From contig CAMPDV010001185.1 of the NCBI GenBank assembly GCA_946699065.1, forward strand, positions 1-64,000: DNA of 64,000 bases, written 5' to 3'. The stretch's first letter is position 1; the number at the start of each line of letters is the position of its first letter. The DNA comes from Loxodes magnus (taxonomy: Eukaryota; Ciliophora; Karyorelictea; Loxodida; Loxodidae). Position numbers and translations under genes: made by a program. Shown here piece by piece: positions 24,334 through 36,107 of the stretch. The notes below the pieces were generated by a model. That model was not told where the DNA came from and made no database searches. It was given only the letters and a program-made list of their open reading frames with translations.

Positions 24334-24882
24334 TAGTTTTAAAAGTGAAGAAGAAAAGTAAGGTAGAAGAGTTATTTTTGTTTTTAAGTTTGTCTTGAGC
24401 TTAGATATTAGTTATAAAGAGTAGTAAGATTTAAAAGTGAAGAAGAAAAGTAAGGTAGAAGAGTAATTATTTTGTTTTTAAGTTTGTCTTAAGCTTAGAT
24501 GAGAGTTATAAAGAGTATTTAGTTTTAAAAGTGAAGAAGAAAAGTAAGGTAGAAGAGTAATTATTTTGTTTTTAAGTTTGTCTTGAGCTTAGATGAGAGT
24601 TAAAAAGAGTAGTAAGTTTTAAAAGTGAAGAAGAAAAGTAAGGTAGAAGAGTAATTATTTTGTTTTTAAGTTTGTCTTGAGCTTAGATATGAGTTAAAAA
24701 GAGTAGTAAGTTTTAAAAGTGAAGAAGAAAAGTAAGGTAGAAGAGTTATTTTTGTTTTTAAGTTTGTCTTGAGCTTAGATATTAGTTATAAAGAGTAGTT
24801 AGTTTTAAAAGTGAAGAAGAAAAGTAAGGTAGAAGAGTAATTATTTTGTTTTTAAGTTTGTCTTGAGCTTAGATATGAGTTA
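24334..24882 (+). repeat. 6-unit (about 560 bp) higher-order repeat, copy b
   Basis: This is the downstream copy of 23774-24322. It ends exactly in the 52 bp truncated unit that starts at 24875, so the deletion probably happened after or together with this duplication. Just after it, 24982 onward repeats the array from 23531 onward (offset 1,451 bp, marked by GAAGTGTAA), showing a second, overlapping duplication. Confidence 0.85.
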
Positions 24883-24926
24883 TAAAGAGTAATTATTTTG
24901 TTTTTAAGTTTGTCTTGAGCTTAGAT
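24875..24926 (+). repeat. Truncated 52 bp satellite unit
   Basis: The unit reads ATGAGTTATAAAGAGTAATTATT, jumping from GAGTA at unit position 13-17 to GAGTA at position 55-59. This removes 42 bp and leaves one copy of the shared GAGTA, as expected for microhomology-mediated deletion or slippage. Confidence 0.92.
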
Positions 24927-27900
24927 ATGAGTTAAAAAGAGTAGTAAGTTTTAAAAGTGAAGAAGAAAAGTAAGGTAGAAGTGTAATTATTTTGTTTTTA
25001 AGTTTGTCTTGAGCTTAGATATGAGTTAAAAAGAGTAGTAAGTTTTAAAAGTGAAGAAGAAAAAGTAAGGTAGAAGAGTAATTATTTTTTTAAGTTTGTC
25101 TTGAACTTAGATATGAGTTATAAAGAGTAGTAAGTTTTAAAAGTGAAGAAGAAAAGTAAGGTAGAAGAGTAATTATTTTTGTTTTTAAGTTTGTCTTGAG
25201 CTTAGATATGAGTTAAAAGAGTAGTAAGTTTTAAAAGTGAAGAAGAAAAGTAAGGTAGAAGAGTTATTTTTGTTTTTAAGTTTGTCTTGAGCTTAGATAT
25301 GAGTTATAAAGAGTAGTAAGTTTTAAAAGTGAAGAAGAAAAGTAAGGTAGAAGAGTAATTATTTTTTTAAGTTTGTCTTGAGCTTAGATATGAGTTATAA
25401 AGAGTAGTAAGTTTTAAAAGTGAAGAAGAAAAGTAAGGTAGAAGAGTAATTATTTTGTTTTTAAGTTTGTCTTAAGCTTAGATGAGAGTTATAAAGAGTA
25501 GTAAGTTTTAAAAGTGAAGAAGAAAAGTAAAGAAGAAGAGTAATTTTTGTTTTTAAGTTTGTCTTGAGCTTAGATATGAGTTATAAAGAGTATTTAGTTT
25601 TAAAGTGAAGAAGAAAGTAAAAAGAAGAGTTATTATTTTTTTAAGTTTGTCTTGAGCTTAGATATGAGTTATAAAGAGTATTTAGTTTTAAAAGTGAAGA
25701 AGAAAAGTAAGGTAGAAGAGTAATTATTTTGTTTTTAAGTTTGTCTTAAGCTTAGATGAGAGTTATAAAGAGTATTTAGTTTTAAAAGTGAAGAAGAAAA
25801 GTAAGGTAGAAGAGTAATTATTTTGTTTTTAAGTTTGTCTTGAGCTTAGATGAGAGTTAAAAAGAGTAGTAAGTTTTAAAAGTGAAGAAGAAAAGTAAGG
25901 TAGAAGAGTAATTATTTTGTTTTTTAAGTTTGTCTTGAGCTTAGATATGAGTTAAAAAGAGTAGTAAGTTTTAAAAGTGAAGAAGAAAAGTAAGGTAGAA
26001 GAGTAATTATTTTGTTTTTAAGTTTGTCTTGAGCTTAGATATGAGTTATAAAGAGTATTAAGTTTTAAAAGTGAAGAAGAAAAGTAAGGTAGAAGAGTAA
26101 TTATTTTGTTTTTAAGTTTGTCTTGAGCTTAGATATTAGTTATAAAGAGTAGTTAGTTTTAAAAGTGAAGAAGAAAAGTAAAGTAGAAGAGTAATTATTT
26201 TGTTTTTAAGTTTGTCTTGAGCTTAGATATGAGTTAAAAAGAGTAGTAAGTTTTAAAAGTGAAGAAGAAAAGTAAGGTAGAAGAGTAATTATTTTGTTTT
26301 TAAGTTTGTCTTGAGCTTAGATATGAGTTATAAAGAGTAGTAAGTTTTAAAAGTGAAGAAGAAAAGTAAGGTAGAAGAGTAATTATTTTGTTTTTAAGTT
26401 TGTCTTGAGCTTAGGAATGAGTTAAAAAGAGTAGTAAGTTTTAAAAGTGAAGAAGAAAAGTAAGGTAGAAGAGTAATTATTTTGTTTTTAAGTTTGTCTT
26501 GAGCTTAGATATTAGTTAAAAAGAGTAGTAAGTTTTAAAAGTGAAGAAGAAAAGTAAGGTAGAAGAGTAATTATTTTGTTTTTAAGTTTGTCTTGAGCTT
26601 AGATATTAGTTAAAAAGAGTAGTAAGTTTTAAAAGTGAAGAAGAAAAGTAAGGTAGAAGAGTAATTATTTTGTTTTTAAGTTTGTCTTGAACTTAGATAT
26701 GAGTTATAAAGAGTAGTTAGTTTTAAAAGTGAAGAAGAAAAGTAAGGTAGAAGAGTAATTTTTGTTTTTAAGTTTGTCTTGAGCTTAGATATTAGTTATA
26801 AAGAGTAGTTAGTTTTAAAAGTGAAGAAGAAAAGTAAAGTAGAAGAGTAATTATTTTGTTTTTAAGTTTGTCTTGAGCTTAGATATGAGTTAAAAAGAGT
26901 AGTAAGTTTTAAAAGTGAAGAAGAAAAGTAAGGTAGAAGAGTAATTTTTGTTTTTAAGTTTGTCTTGAACTTAGATATGAGTTAAAAAGAGTATTAAGTT
27001 TTAAAAGTGAAGAAGAAAAGTAAGGTAGAAGAGTAATTATTTTGTTTTTAAGTTTGTCTTGAGCTTAGATATGAGTTAAAAAGAGTAGTAAGTTTTAAAA
27101 GTGAAGAAGAAAAGTAAAAAAGAAGAGTTATTATTTTGTTTTTAAGTTTGTCTTGAGCTTAGATATGAGTTATAAAGAGTAGTAAGTTTTAAAAGTGAAG
27201 AAGAAAAGTAAAAAAGAAGAGTAATTATTTTGTTTTTAAGTTTGTCTTGAGCTTAGATATGAGTTATAAAGAGTAGTTAGTTTTAAAAGTGAAGAAGAAA
27301 AGTAAGGTAGAAGAGTAATTATTTTGTTTTTAAGTTTGTCTTGAGCTTAGATATGAGTTAAAAAGAGTAGTAAGTTTTAAAAGTGAAGAAGAAAAGTAAG
27401 GTAGAAGAGTAATTATTTTGTTTTTAAGTTTGTCTAAGCTTAGATATGAGTTATAAAGAGTATTAAGTTTTAAAAGTGAAGAAGAAAAGTAAGGTAGAAG
27501 AGTAATTATTTTTTTAAGTTTGTCTTGAAATTAGATATGAGTTATAAAGAGTAGTAAGTTTTAAAGTGAAGAAGAAAAGTAAGGTAGAAGAGTAATTATT
27601 TTGTTTTTAAGTTTGTCTTGAGCTTAGATATGAGTTATAAAGAGTATTAAGTTTTAAAAGTGAAGAAGAAAAGTAAGGTAGAAGAGTAATTATTTTTTTA
27701 AGTTTGTCTTGAAATTAGATATGAGTTATAAAGAGTAGTAAGTTTTAAAAGTGAAGAAGAAAAGTAAGGTAGAAGAGTTATTATTTTGTTTTTAAGTTTG
27801 TCTTGAGCTTAGATATGAGTTAAAAAGAGTAGTAAGTTTTAAAAGTGAAGAAGAAAAGTAAGGTAGAAGAGTAATTATTTTGTTTTTAAGTTTGTCTTGA

Positions 27901-30900
27901 GCTTAGATATGAGTTATAAAGAGTAGTAAGTTTTAAAAGTGAAGAAGAAAAGTAAGGTAGAAGAGTAATTATTTTGTTTTTAAGTTTGTCTTGAGCTTAG
28001 ATATGAGTTAAAAAGAGTAGTAAGTTTTAAAAGTGAAGAAGAAAAGTAAGGTAGAAGAGTAATTATTTTGTTTTTAAGTTTGTCTTGAGCTTAGATATGA
28101 GTTATAAAGAGTAGTAAGTTTTAAAAGTGAAGAAGAAAAGTAAGGTAGAAGAGTAATTATTTTGTTTTTAAGTTTGTCTTGAGCTTAGATATGAGTAAAA
28201 AGAGTAGTAAGTTTTAAAAGTGAAGAAGAAAAGTAAGGTAGAAGAGTAATTATTTTGTTTTTAAGTTTGTCTTGAGCTTAGATATGAGTTAAAAAGAGTA
28301 GTAAGTTTTAAAAGTGAAGAAGAAAAGTAAAGAAGAAGAGTTATTATTTTTTTAAGTTTGTCTTGAACTTAGATATGAGTTATAAAGAGTATTAAGTTTT
28401 AAAAGTGAAGAAGAAAAGTAAGGTAGAAGAGTAATTATTTTGTTTTTAAGTTTGTCTTGAGCTTAGATATGAGTTATAAAAAGTATTTAGTTTTAAAAGT
28501 GAAGAAGAAAAGTAAGGTAGAAGAGTAATTATTTTGTTTTTAAGTTGTCTTGAGCTTAGATATGAGTTAAAAAGAGTAGTAAGTTTTAAAAGTGAAGAAG
28601 AAAAGTAAGGTAGAAGAGTTATTATTTTGTTTTTAAGTTTGTCTTGAGCTTAGATATGAGTTATAAAGAGTAGTAAGTTTTAAAAGTGAAGAAGAAAAGT
28701 AAGGTAGAAGAGTAATTATTTTGTTTTTAAGTTTGTCTTAAGCTTAGATATGAGTTATAAAGAGTAGTACGTTTTAAAAGTGAAGAAGAAAAGTAAGGTA
28801 GAAGAGTTATTATTTTGTTTTTAAGTTGGTCTTGAACTTAGATATGAGTTAAAAAGAGTAGTAAGTTTTAAAAGTGAAGAAGAAAAGTAAAAAAGAAGAG
28901 TTATTATTTTGTTTTTAAGTTTGTCTTGAACTTAGATATGAGTTATAAAGAGTAGTTAGTTTTAAAAGTGAAGAAGAAAAGTAAGGTAGAAGAGTAATTA
29001 TTTTGTTTTTAAGTTTGTCTTGAGCTTAGATATGAGTTATAAAGAGTAGTAAGTTTTAAAAGTGAAGAAGAAAAGTAAGGTAGAAGAGTAATTATTTTGT
29101 TTTTAAGTTTGTCTTAAGCTTAGATGAGAGTTATAAAGAGTATTTAGTATTAAAAGTGAAGAAGAAAAGTAAGGTAGAAGAGTAATTATTTTGTTTTTAA
29201 GTTTGTCTTGAGCTTAGATATGAGTTAAAAAGAGTAGTAAGTTTTAAAAGTGAAGAAGAAAAGTAAGGTAGAAGAGTAATTATTTTGTTTTTAAGTTTGT
29301 CTTAAGCTTAGATATGAGTTATAAAGAGTAGTAAGTTTTAAAAGTGAAGAAGAAAAGTAAGGTAGAAGAGTAATTATTTTGTTTTTAAGTTTGTCTTGAG
29401 CTTAGATATGAGTTATAAAGAGTATTTAGTTTTAAAGTGAAGAAGAAAAGTAAAGAAGAAGAGTAATTATTTTGTTTTTAAGTTTGTCTTAAGCTTAGAT
29501 GAGAGTTATAAAGAGTATTTAGTATTAAAAGTGAAGAAGAAAAGTAAGGTAGAAGAGTTATTATTTTGTTTTTAAGTTTGTCTTGAGCTTAGATATGAGT
29601 TATAAAGAGTAGTTAGTTTTAAAAGTGAAGAAGAAAAGTAAGGTAGAAGAGTAATTTTTGTTTTTAAGTTTGTCTTGAACTTAGATATGAGTTATAAAGA
29701 GTATTAAGTTTTAAAAGTGAAGAAGAAAAGTAAGGTAGAAGAGTAATTATTTTGTTTTTAAGTTTGTCTTGAGCTTAGATATGAGTTATAAAGAGTAGTA
29801 AGTTTTAAAAGTGAAGAAGAAAAGTAAAAAAGAAGAGTAATTATTTTGTTTTTAAGTTTGTCTTGAGCTTAGATATGAGTTAAAAAGAGTAGTAAGTTTT
29901 AAAAGTGAAGAAGAAAAGTAAGGTAGAAGAGTAATTATTTTGTTTTTAAGTTTGTCTTGAGCTTAGATATGAGTTAAAAGAGTAGTAAGTTTTAAAAGTG
30001 AAGAAGAAAAGTAAGGTAGAAGAGTAATTATTTTGTTTTTAAGTTTGTCTTAAGCTTAGATATGAGTTATAAAGAGTATTAAGTTTTAAAAGTGAAGAAG
30101 AAAAGTAAGAAAAGAAGAGTAATTATTTTGTTTTTAAGTTTGTCTTGAACTTAGATATGAGTTATAAAGAGTATTAAGTTTTAAAAGTGAAGAAGAAAAG
30201 TAAGGTAGAAGAGTAATTATTTTGTTTTTAAGTTTGTCTTGAGCTTAGATATGAGTTAAAAAGAGTAGTAAGTTTTAAAAGTGAAGAAGAAAAGTAAGGT
30301 AGAAGAGTTATTATTTTGTTTTTAAGTTTGTCTTGAGCTTAGATATGAGTTATAAAGAGTAGTAAGTTTTAAAAGTGAAGAAGAAAAGTAAGGTAGAAGA
30401 GTAATTTTTGTTTTTAAGTTTGTCTTAAGCTTAGATATGAGTTATAAAGAGTATTAAGTTTTAAAAGTGAAGAAGAAAAGTAAGGTAGAAGAGTAATTAT
30501 TTTGTTTTTAAGTTTGTCTTAAGCTTAGATATGAGTTAAAAAGAGTAGTAAGTTTTAAAAGTGAAGAAGAAAAGTAAGGTAGAAGAGTAATTTTTGTTTT
30601 TAAGTTTGTCTTAAGCTTAGATATGAGTTATAAAGAGTATTAAGTTTTAAAAGTGAAGAAGAAAAGTAAGGTAGAAGAGTAATTATTTTTTTAAGTTTGT
30701 CTTGAAATTAGATATGAGTTATAAAGAGTAGTAAGTTTTAAAAGTGAAGAAGAAAAGTAAGGTAGAAGAGTAATTATTTTGTTTTTAAGTTTGTCTTGAG
30801 CTTAGATATGAGTTATAAAGAGTATTAAGTTTTAAAAGTGAAGAAGAAAAGTAAGGTAGAAGAGTAATTATTTTTTTAAGTTTGTCTTGAGCTTAGATAT

Positions 30901-31454
30901 GAGTTATAAAGAGTAGTTAGTTTTAATAGTGAAGAAGAAAAGTAAGGTAGAAGAGTTATTATTTTTTTAAGTTTGTCTTGAGCTTAGATATGAGTTAAAA
31001 AGAGTAGTAAGTTTTAAAGTGAAGAAGAAAAGTAAGGTAGAAGAGTAATTATTTTGTTTTTAAGTTTGTCTTGAGCTTAGATATGAGTTAAAAAGAGTAG
31101 TTAGTTTTAAAAGTGAAGAAGAAAGTAAGGTAGAAGAGTAATTATTTTGTTTTTAAGTTTGTCTTAAGCTTAGATGAGAGTTATAAAGAGTATTTAGTAT
31201 TAAAAGTGAAGAAGAAAAGTAAAGAAGAAGAGTAATTATTTTGTTTTTAAGTTTGTCTTGAGCTTAGATATGAGTTAAAAAGAGTAGTAAGTTTTAAAAG
31301 TGAAGAAGAAAAGTAAGGTAGAAGAGTAATTATTTTGTTTTTAAGTTTGTCTTGAGCTTAGATATGAGTTAAAAAGAGTAGTAAGTTTTAAAAGTGAAGA
31401 AGAAAAGTAAAGAAGAAGAGTTATTATTTTTTTAAGTTTGTCTTGAACTTAGAT

Positions 31455-31601
31455 ATGAGTTATAAAGAGTATTAAGTTTTAAAAGTGAAGAAGAAAAGTA
31501 AGGTAGAAGAGTAATTATTTTGTTTTAAGTTTGTCTTGAGAAGAAGAAAAGTAAGGTAGAAGAGTTATTATTTTGTTTTTAAGTTTTTCTTGAGCTTAGA
31601 T
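31455..31601 (+). repeat. 147 bp composite of two units joined at CTTGAG|AAGAAG
   Basis: A normal unit runs to GTCTTGAG and then continues directly with AAGAAGAAAAGTAAGG from the middle of the next unit (join near 31540). This removes the 3' end of one unit and the 5' third of the next, about 41 bp in total. The shared bases at the join are GAG/GAAG. It is immediately followed by another composite (31602-31737), so two rearrangements lie side by side. Confidence 0.88.
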
Positions 31602-31737
31602 ATGAGTTAAAAAGAGTAGTAAGTTTTAAAAGTGAAGAAGAAAAGTAAGGTAGAAGAGTATTTAGTTTTAAAAGTGAAGAAGAAAAGTAAGGTAGAAGAG
31701 TAATTATTTTGTTTTTAAGTTTGTCTTAAGCTTAGAT
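31602..31737 (+). repeat. 136 bp composite unit, complementary to the 52 bp deletion
   Basis: GAAGAGTA at unit position 53-59 continues as TTTAGTTTTAAAAG, the sequence that normally follows GAGTA at position 13-17 of a unit. The length is 94+42 bp. The same two GAGTA sites are used here in the opposite sense to the 52 bp unit at 24875. This is what reciprocal out-of-register exchange would produce, although the two events are 6.7 kb apart and cannot be shown to be partners. Confidence 0.9.
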
Positions 31738-32481
31738 ATGAGTTATAAAGAGTATTTAGTTTTAAAAGTGAAGAAGAAAAGTAAAGAAGAAGAGTTATTA
31801 TTTTTTTAAGTTTGTCTTGAGCTTAGATGAGAGTTAAAAAGAGTAGTAAGTTTTAAAAGTGAAGAAGAAAAGTAAGGTAGAAGAGTAATTATTTTGTTTT
31901 TAAGTTTGTCTTGAGCTTAGATATTAGTTATAAAGAGTAGTTAGTTTTAATAGTGAAGAAGAAAAGTAAGGTAGAAGAGTAATTATTTTGTTTTTAAGTT
32001 TGTCTTGAGCTTAGATATGAGTTATAAAGAGTAGTTAGTTTTAAAAGTGAAGAAGAAAAGTAAAGAAGAAGAGTAATTATAGTTTTTAAGTTTGTCTTGA
32101 GCTTAGATATGAGTTATAAAGAGTAGTTAGTTTTAATAGTGAAGAAGAAAAGTAAAAAAGAAGAGTTATTATTTTGTTTTTAAGTTTGTCTTGAGCTTAG
32201 ATATGAGTTATAAAGAGTATTTAGTTTTAAAAGTGAAGAAGAAAAGTAAAGAAGAAGAGTTATTATTTTTTTAAGTTTGTCTTGAACTTAGATATGAGTT
32301 ATAAAGAGTAGTTAGTTTTAAAAGTGAAGAAGAAAAGTAAGGTAGAAGAGTAATTATTTTGTTTTTAAGTTTGTCTTGAGCTTAGATATGAGTTATAAAG
32401 AGTAGTAAGTTTTAAAAGTGAAGAAGAAAAGTAAGGTAGAAGAGTAATTATTTTGTTTTTAAGTTTGTCTTGAGCTTAGAT

Positions 32482-32637
32482 ATGAGTTAAAAAGAGTAGT
32501 AAGTTTTAAAGTGAAGAAGAAAAGTAAGAAGAGAAGAGTAATTATTTTGTTTTTAAGTTTGTCTTGAGCTTAGATATTTTGCTTTTAAGTTTGTCTTGAG
32601 TAATTATTTTGTTTTTAAGTTTGTCTTGAACTTAGAT
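32482..32637 (+). repeat. 156 bp composite unit with an extra T-rich fragment
   Basis: After GAGCTTAGATAT the sequence goes to TTTGCTTTTAAGTTTGTCTTGAG, then TAATTATTTTG, then finishes normally, so the T-rich 3' part of the unit appears three times in a row (about 32544-32632). The joins use ATATTTTG-like and GAG/TAATT matches. It also marks the change from zone 2 to zone 3. Confidence 0.85.
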
Positions 32638-35600
32638 ATGAGTTATAAAGAGTAGTTAGTTTTAAAAGTGAAGAAGAAAAGTAAGGTAGAAGAGTAATTT
32701 TTGTTTTTAAGTTTGTCTTAAGCTTAGATGAGAGTTATAAAGAGTATTTAGTTTTAAAAGTGAAGAAGAAAAGTAAGGTAGAAGAGTAATTATTTTGTTT
32801 TTAAGTTTGTCTTAAGCTTAGATATGAGTTATAAGAGTAGTAAGTTTTAAAAGTGAAGAAGAAAAGTAAGGTAGAAGAGTTATTATTTTTTTAAGTTGGT
32901 CTTGAACTTAGATATGAGTTATAAAGAGTAGTTAGTTTTAATAGTGAAGAAGAAAAGTAAGGTAGAAGAGTAATTATTTTGTTTTTAAGTTTGTCTTGAG
33001 CTTAGATATGAGTTATAAAGAGTAGTAAGTTTTAAAAGTGAAGAAGAAAAGTAAGGTAGAAGAGTAATTATTTTGTTTTTAAGTTTGTCTTGAGCTTAGA
33101 TATGAGTTAAAAAGAGTAGTAAGTTTTAAAAGTGAAGAAGAAAAGTAAAGAAGAAGAGTAATTTTAGTTTTTAAGTTTGTCTTGAGCTTAGATATGAGTT
33201 ATAAAGAGTAGTTAGTTTTAATAGTGAAGAAGAAAAGTAAAAAAGAAGAGTTATTATTTTTTTAAGTTTGTCTTGAGCATAGATATGAGTTATAAAGAGT
33301 ATTTAGTTTAAAAGTGAAGAAGAAAAGTAAGGTAGAAGAGTTATTATTTTGTTTTAAGTTTGTCTTGAGCTTAGATATGAGTTATAAAGAGTAGTTAGTT
33401 TTAAAAGTGAAGAAGAAAAGTAAAGAAGAAGAGTAATTTTAGTTTTAAGTTTGTCTTGAGCTTAGATATGAGTTATAAAGAGTAGTTAGTTTTAATAGTG
33501 AAGAAGAAAAGTAAAAAAGAAGAGTTTATTATTTTTTTAAGTTTGTCTTGAGCATAGATATGAGTTATAAAGAGTATTTAGTTTTAAAAGTGAAGAAGAA
33601 AAGTAAGGTAGAAGAGTTATTATTTTGTTTTTAAGTTTGTCTTGAGCTTAGATATGAGTTATAAAGAGTAGTAAGTTTTAAAAGTGAAGAAGAAAAGTAA
33701 GGTAGAAGAGTAATTATTTTGTTTTTAAGTTTGTCTTGAGCTTAGATATGAGTTATAAAGAGTAGTAAGTTTTAAAAGTGAAGAAGAAAAGTAAGTCAGA
33801 AGAGTTATTATTTTGTTTTTAAGTTTGTCTTGAGCTTAGATATGAGTTAAAAAGAGTAGTAAGTTTTAAAAGTGAAGAAGAAAAGTAAGGTAGAAGAGTA
33901 ATTATTTTGTTTTTAAGTTTTTCTTGAGCTTAGATATGAGTTATAAAGAGTAGTAAGTTTTAAAAGTGAAGAAGAAAAGTAAAAAAGAAGAGTAATTTTT
34001 GTTTTTAAGTTTGTCTTGAGCTTAGATATGAGTTATAAAGAGTAGTTAGTTTTAATAGTGAAGAAGAAAAGTAAGTCAGAAGAGTTATTATTTTGTTTTT
34101 AAGTTTGTCTTGAGCTTAGATATGAGTTAAAAAGAGTAGTAAGTTTTAAAAGTGAAGAAGAAAAGTAAGGTAGAAGAGTAATTATTTTGTTTTTAAGTTT
34201 GTCTTGAGCTTAGATATGAGTTATAAAGAGTAGTTAGTTTTAAAAGTGAAGAAGAAAAGTAAAGAAGAAGAGTAATTTTAGTTTTTAAGTTTGTCTTGAG
34301 CTTAGATATGAGTTATAAAGAGTAGTTAGTTTTAATAGTGAAGAAGAAAAGTAAAAAAGAAGAGTTATTATTTTTTTAAGTTTGTTTTGAGCATAGATAT
34401 GAGTTATAAAGAGTATTTAGTTTTAAAAGTGAAGAAGAAAAGTAAAAAAGAAGAGTTATTATTTTGTTTTTAAGTTTGTCTTGAGCTTAGATATGAGTTA
34501 AAAAGAGTAGTAAGTTTTAAAAGTGAAGAAGAAAAGTAAAAAAGAAGAGTTATTATTTTGTTTTTAAGTTTGTCTTGAGCTTAGATATGAGTTAAAAAGA
34601 GTAGTAAGTTTTAAAAGTGAAGAAGAAAAGTAAAAAAGAAGAGTTATTATTTTGTTTTTAAGTTTGTCTTGAGCTTAGATATGAGTTAAAAAGAGTAGTA
34701 AGTTTTAAAAGTGAAGAAGAAAAGTAAGGTAGAAGAGTAATTATTTTGTTTTTAAGTTTGTCTTGAACTTAGATATGAGTTATAAAGAGTAGTTAGTTTT
34801 AAAAGTGAAGAAGAAAAGTAAAAAAGAAGAGTTATTATTTTGTTTTTAAGTTTGTCTTGAGCTTAGATATGAGTTAAAAAGAGTAGTAAGTTTTAAAAGT
34901 GAAGAAGAAAAGTAAGGTAGAAGAGTAATTATTTTGTTTTTAAGTTTGTCTTAAGCTTAGATATGAGTTAAAAAGAGTAGTAAGTTTTAAAAGTGAAGAA
35001 GAAAAGTAAGTCAGAAGAGTTATTATTTTGTTTTTAAGTTTGTCTTGAGCTTAGATATGAGTTATAAAGAGTAGTAAGTTTTAAAAGTGAAGAAGAAAAG
35101 TAAGGTAGAAGAGTAATTATTTTGTTTTTAAGTTTTTCTTGAGCTTAGATATGAGTTAAAAAGAGTAGTAAGTTTTAAAAGTGAAGAAGAAAAGTAAGGT
35201 AGAAGAGTAATTTTTGTTTTTAAGTTTGTCTTAAGCTTAGATGAGAGTTATAAAGAGTATTTAGTTTTAAAAGTGAAGAAGAAAAGTAAGGTAGAAGAGT
35301 AATTATTTTGTTTTTAAGTTTGTCTTGAGCTTAGATATGAGTTATAAAGAGTATTAAGTTTTAAAAGTGAAGAAGAAAAGTAAGGTAGAAGAGTTATTAT
35401 TTTGTTTTTAAGTTTGTCTTGAACTTAGATATGAGTTATAAAGAGTAGTTAGTTTTAATAGTGAAGAAGAAAAGTAAGGTAGAAGAGTAATTATTTTGTT
35501 TTTAAGTTTGTCTTGAGCTTAGATATTAGTTATAAAGAGTAGTTAGTTTTAATAGTGAAGAAGAAAAGTAAGGTAGAAGAGTAATTATTTTGTTTTTAAG

Positions 35601-36107
35601 TTTGTCTTGAGCTTAGATATGAGTTATAAAGAGTAGTTAGTTTTAAAAGTGAAGAAGAAAAGTAAAGAAGAAGAGTAATTTTAGTTTTTAAGTTTGTCTT
35701 GAGCTTAGATATGAGTTATAAAGAGTAGTTAGTTTTTAATAGTGAAGAAGAAAAGTAAAAAAGAAGAGTTATTATTTTTTTAAGTTTGTCTTGAGCATAG
35801 ATATGAGTTATAAAGAGTATTTAGTTTTAAAAGTGAAGAAGAAAGTAAGGTAGAAGAGTTATTATTTTGTTTTTAAGTTTGTCTTGAACTTAGATATGAG
35901 TTATAAAGAGTAGTTAGTTTTAAAAGTGAAGAAGAAAAGTAAAAAAGAAGAGTTATTATTTTTTTAAGTTTGTCTTGAACTTAGATATGAGTTATAAAGA
36001 GTAGTTAGTTTTAAAAGTGAAGAAGAAAAGTAAGGTAGAAGAGTAATTATTTTGTTTTTAAGTTTGTCTTGAGCTTAGATATGAGTTATAAAGAGTAGTA
36101 AGTTTTA

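Larger units (their letters stand above)
13991..32481 (+). repeat. Array zone 2: homogeneous GATATGAG / GTAAGGTAG units
   Basis: This is the most uniform part of the window. Most units carry GATATGAG, GTAAGGTAG and the full TTATTTTGTTTTT tract, with frequent GAGTTAAAAAG from about 14.5 kb. GATATTAG units appear at about 20.0-20.2, 22.1, 24.2-24.8, 26.1-26.8 and 31.9 kb. Single-base indels are few. Local duplications are marked by rare variants such as GAAGTGTAA (19788, 23529, 24980) and TAAGATTTAAAAG (about 23865 and 24425). No gene or foreign element is present. Confidence 0.6.
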
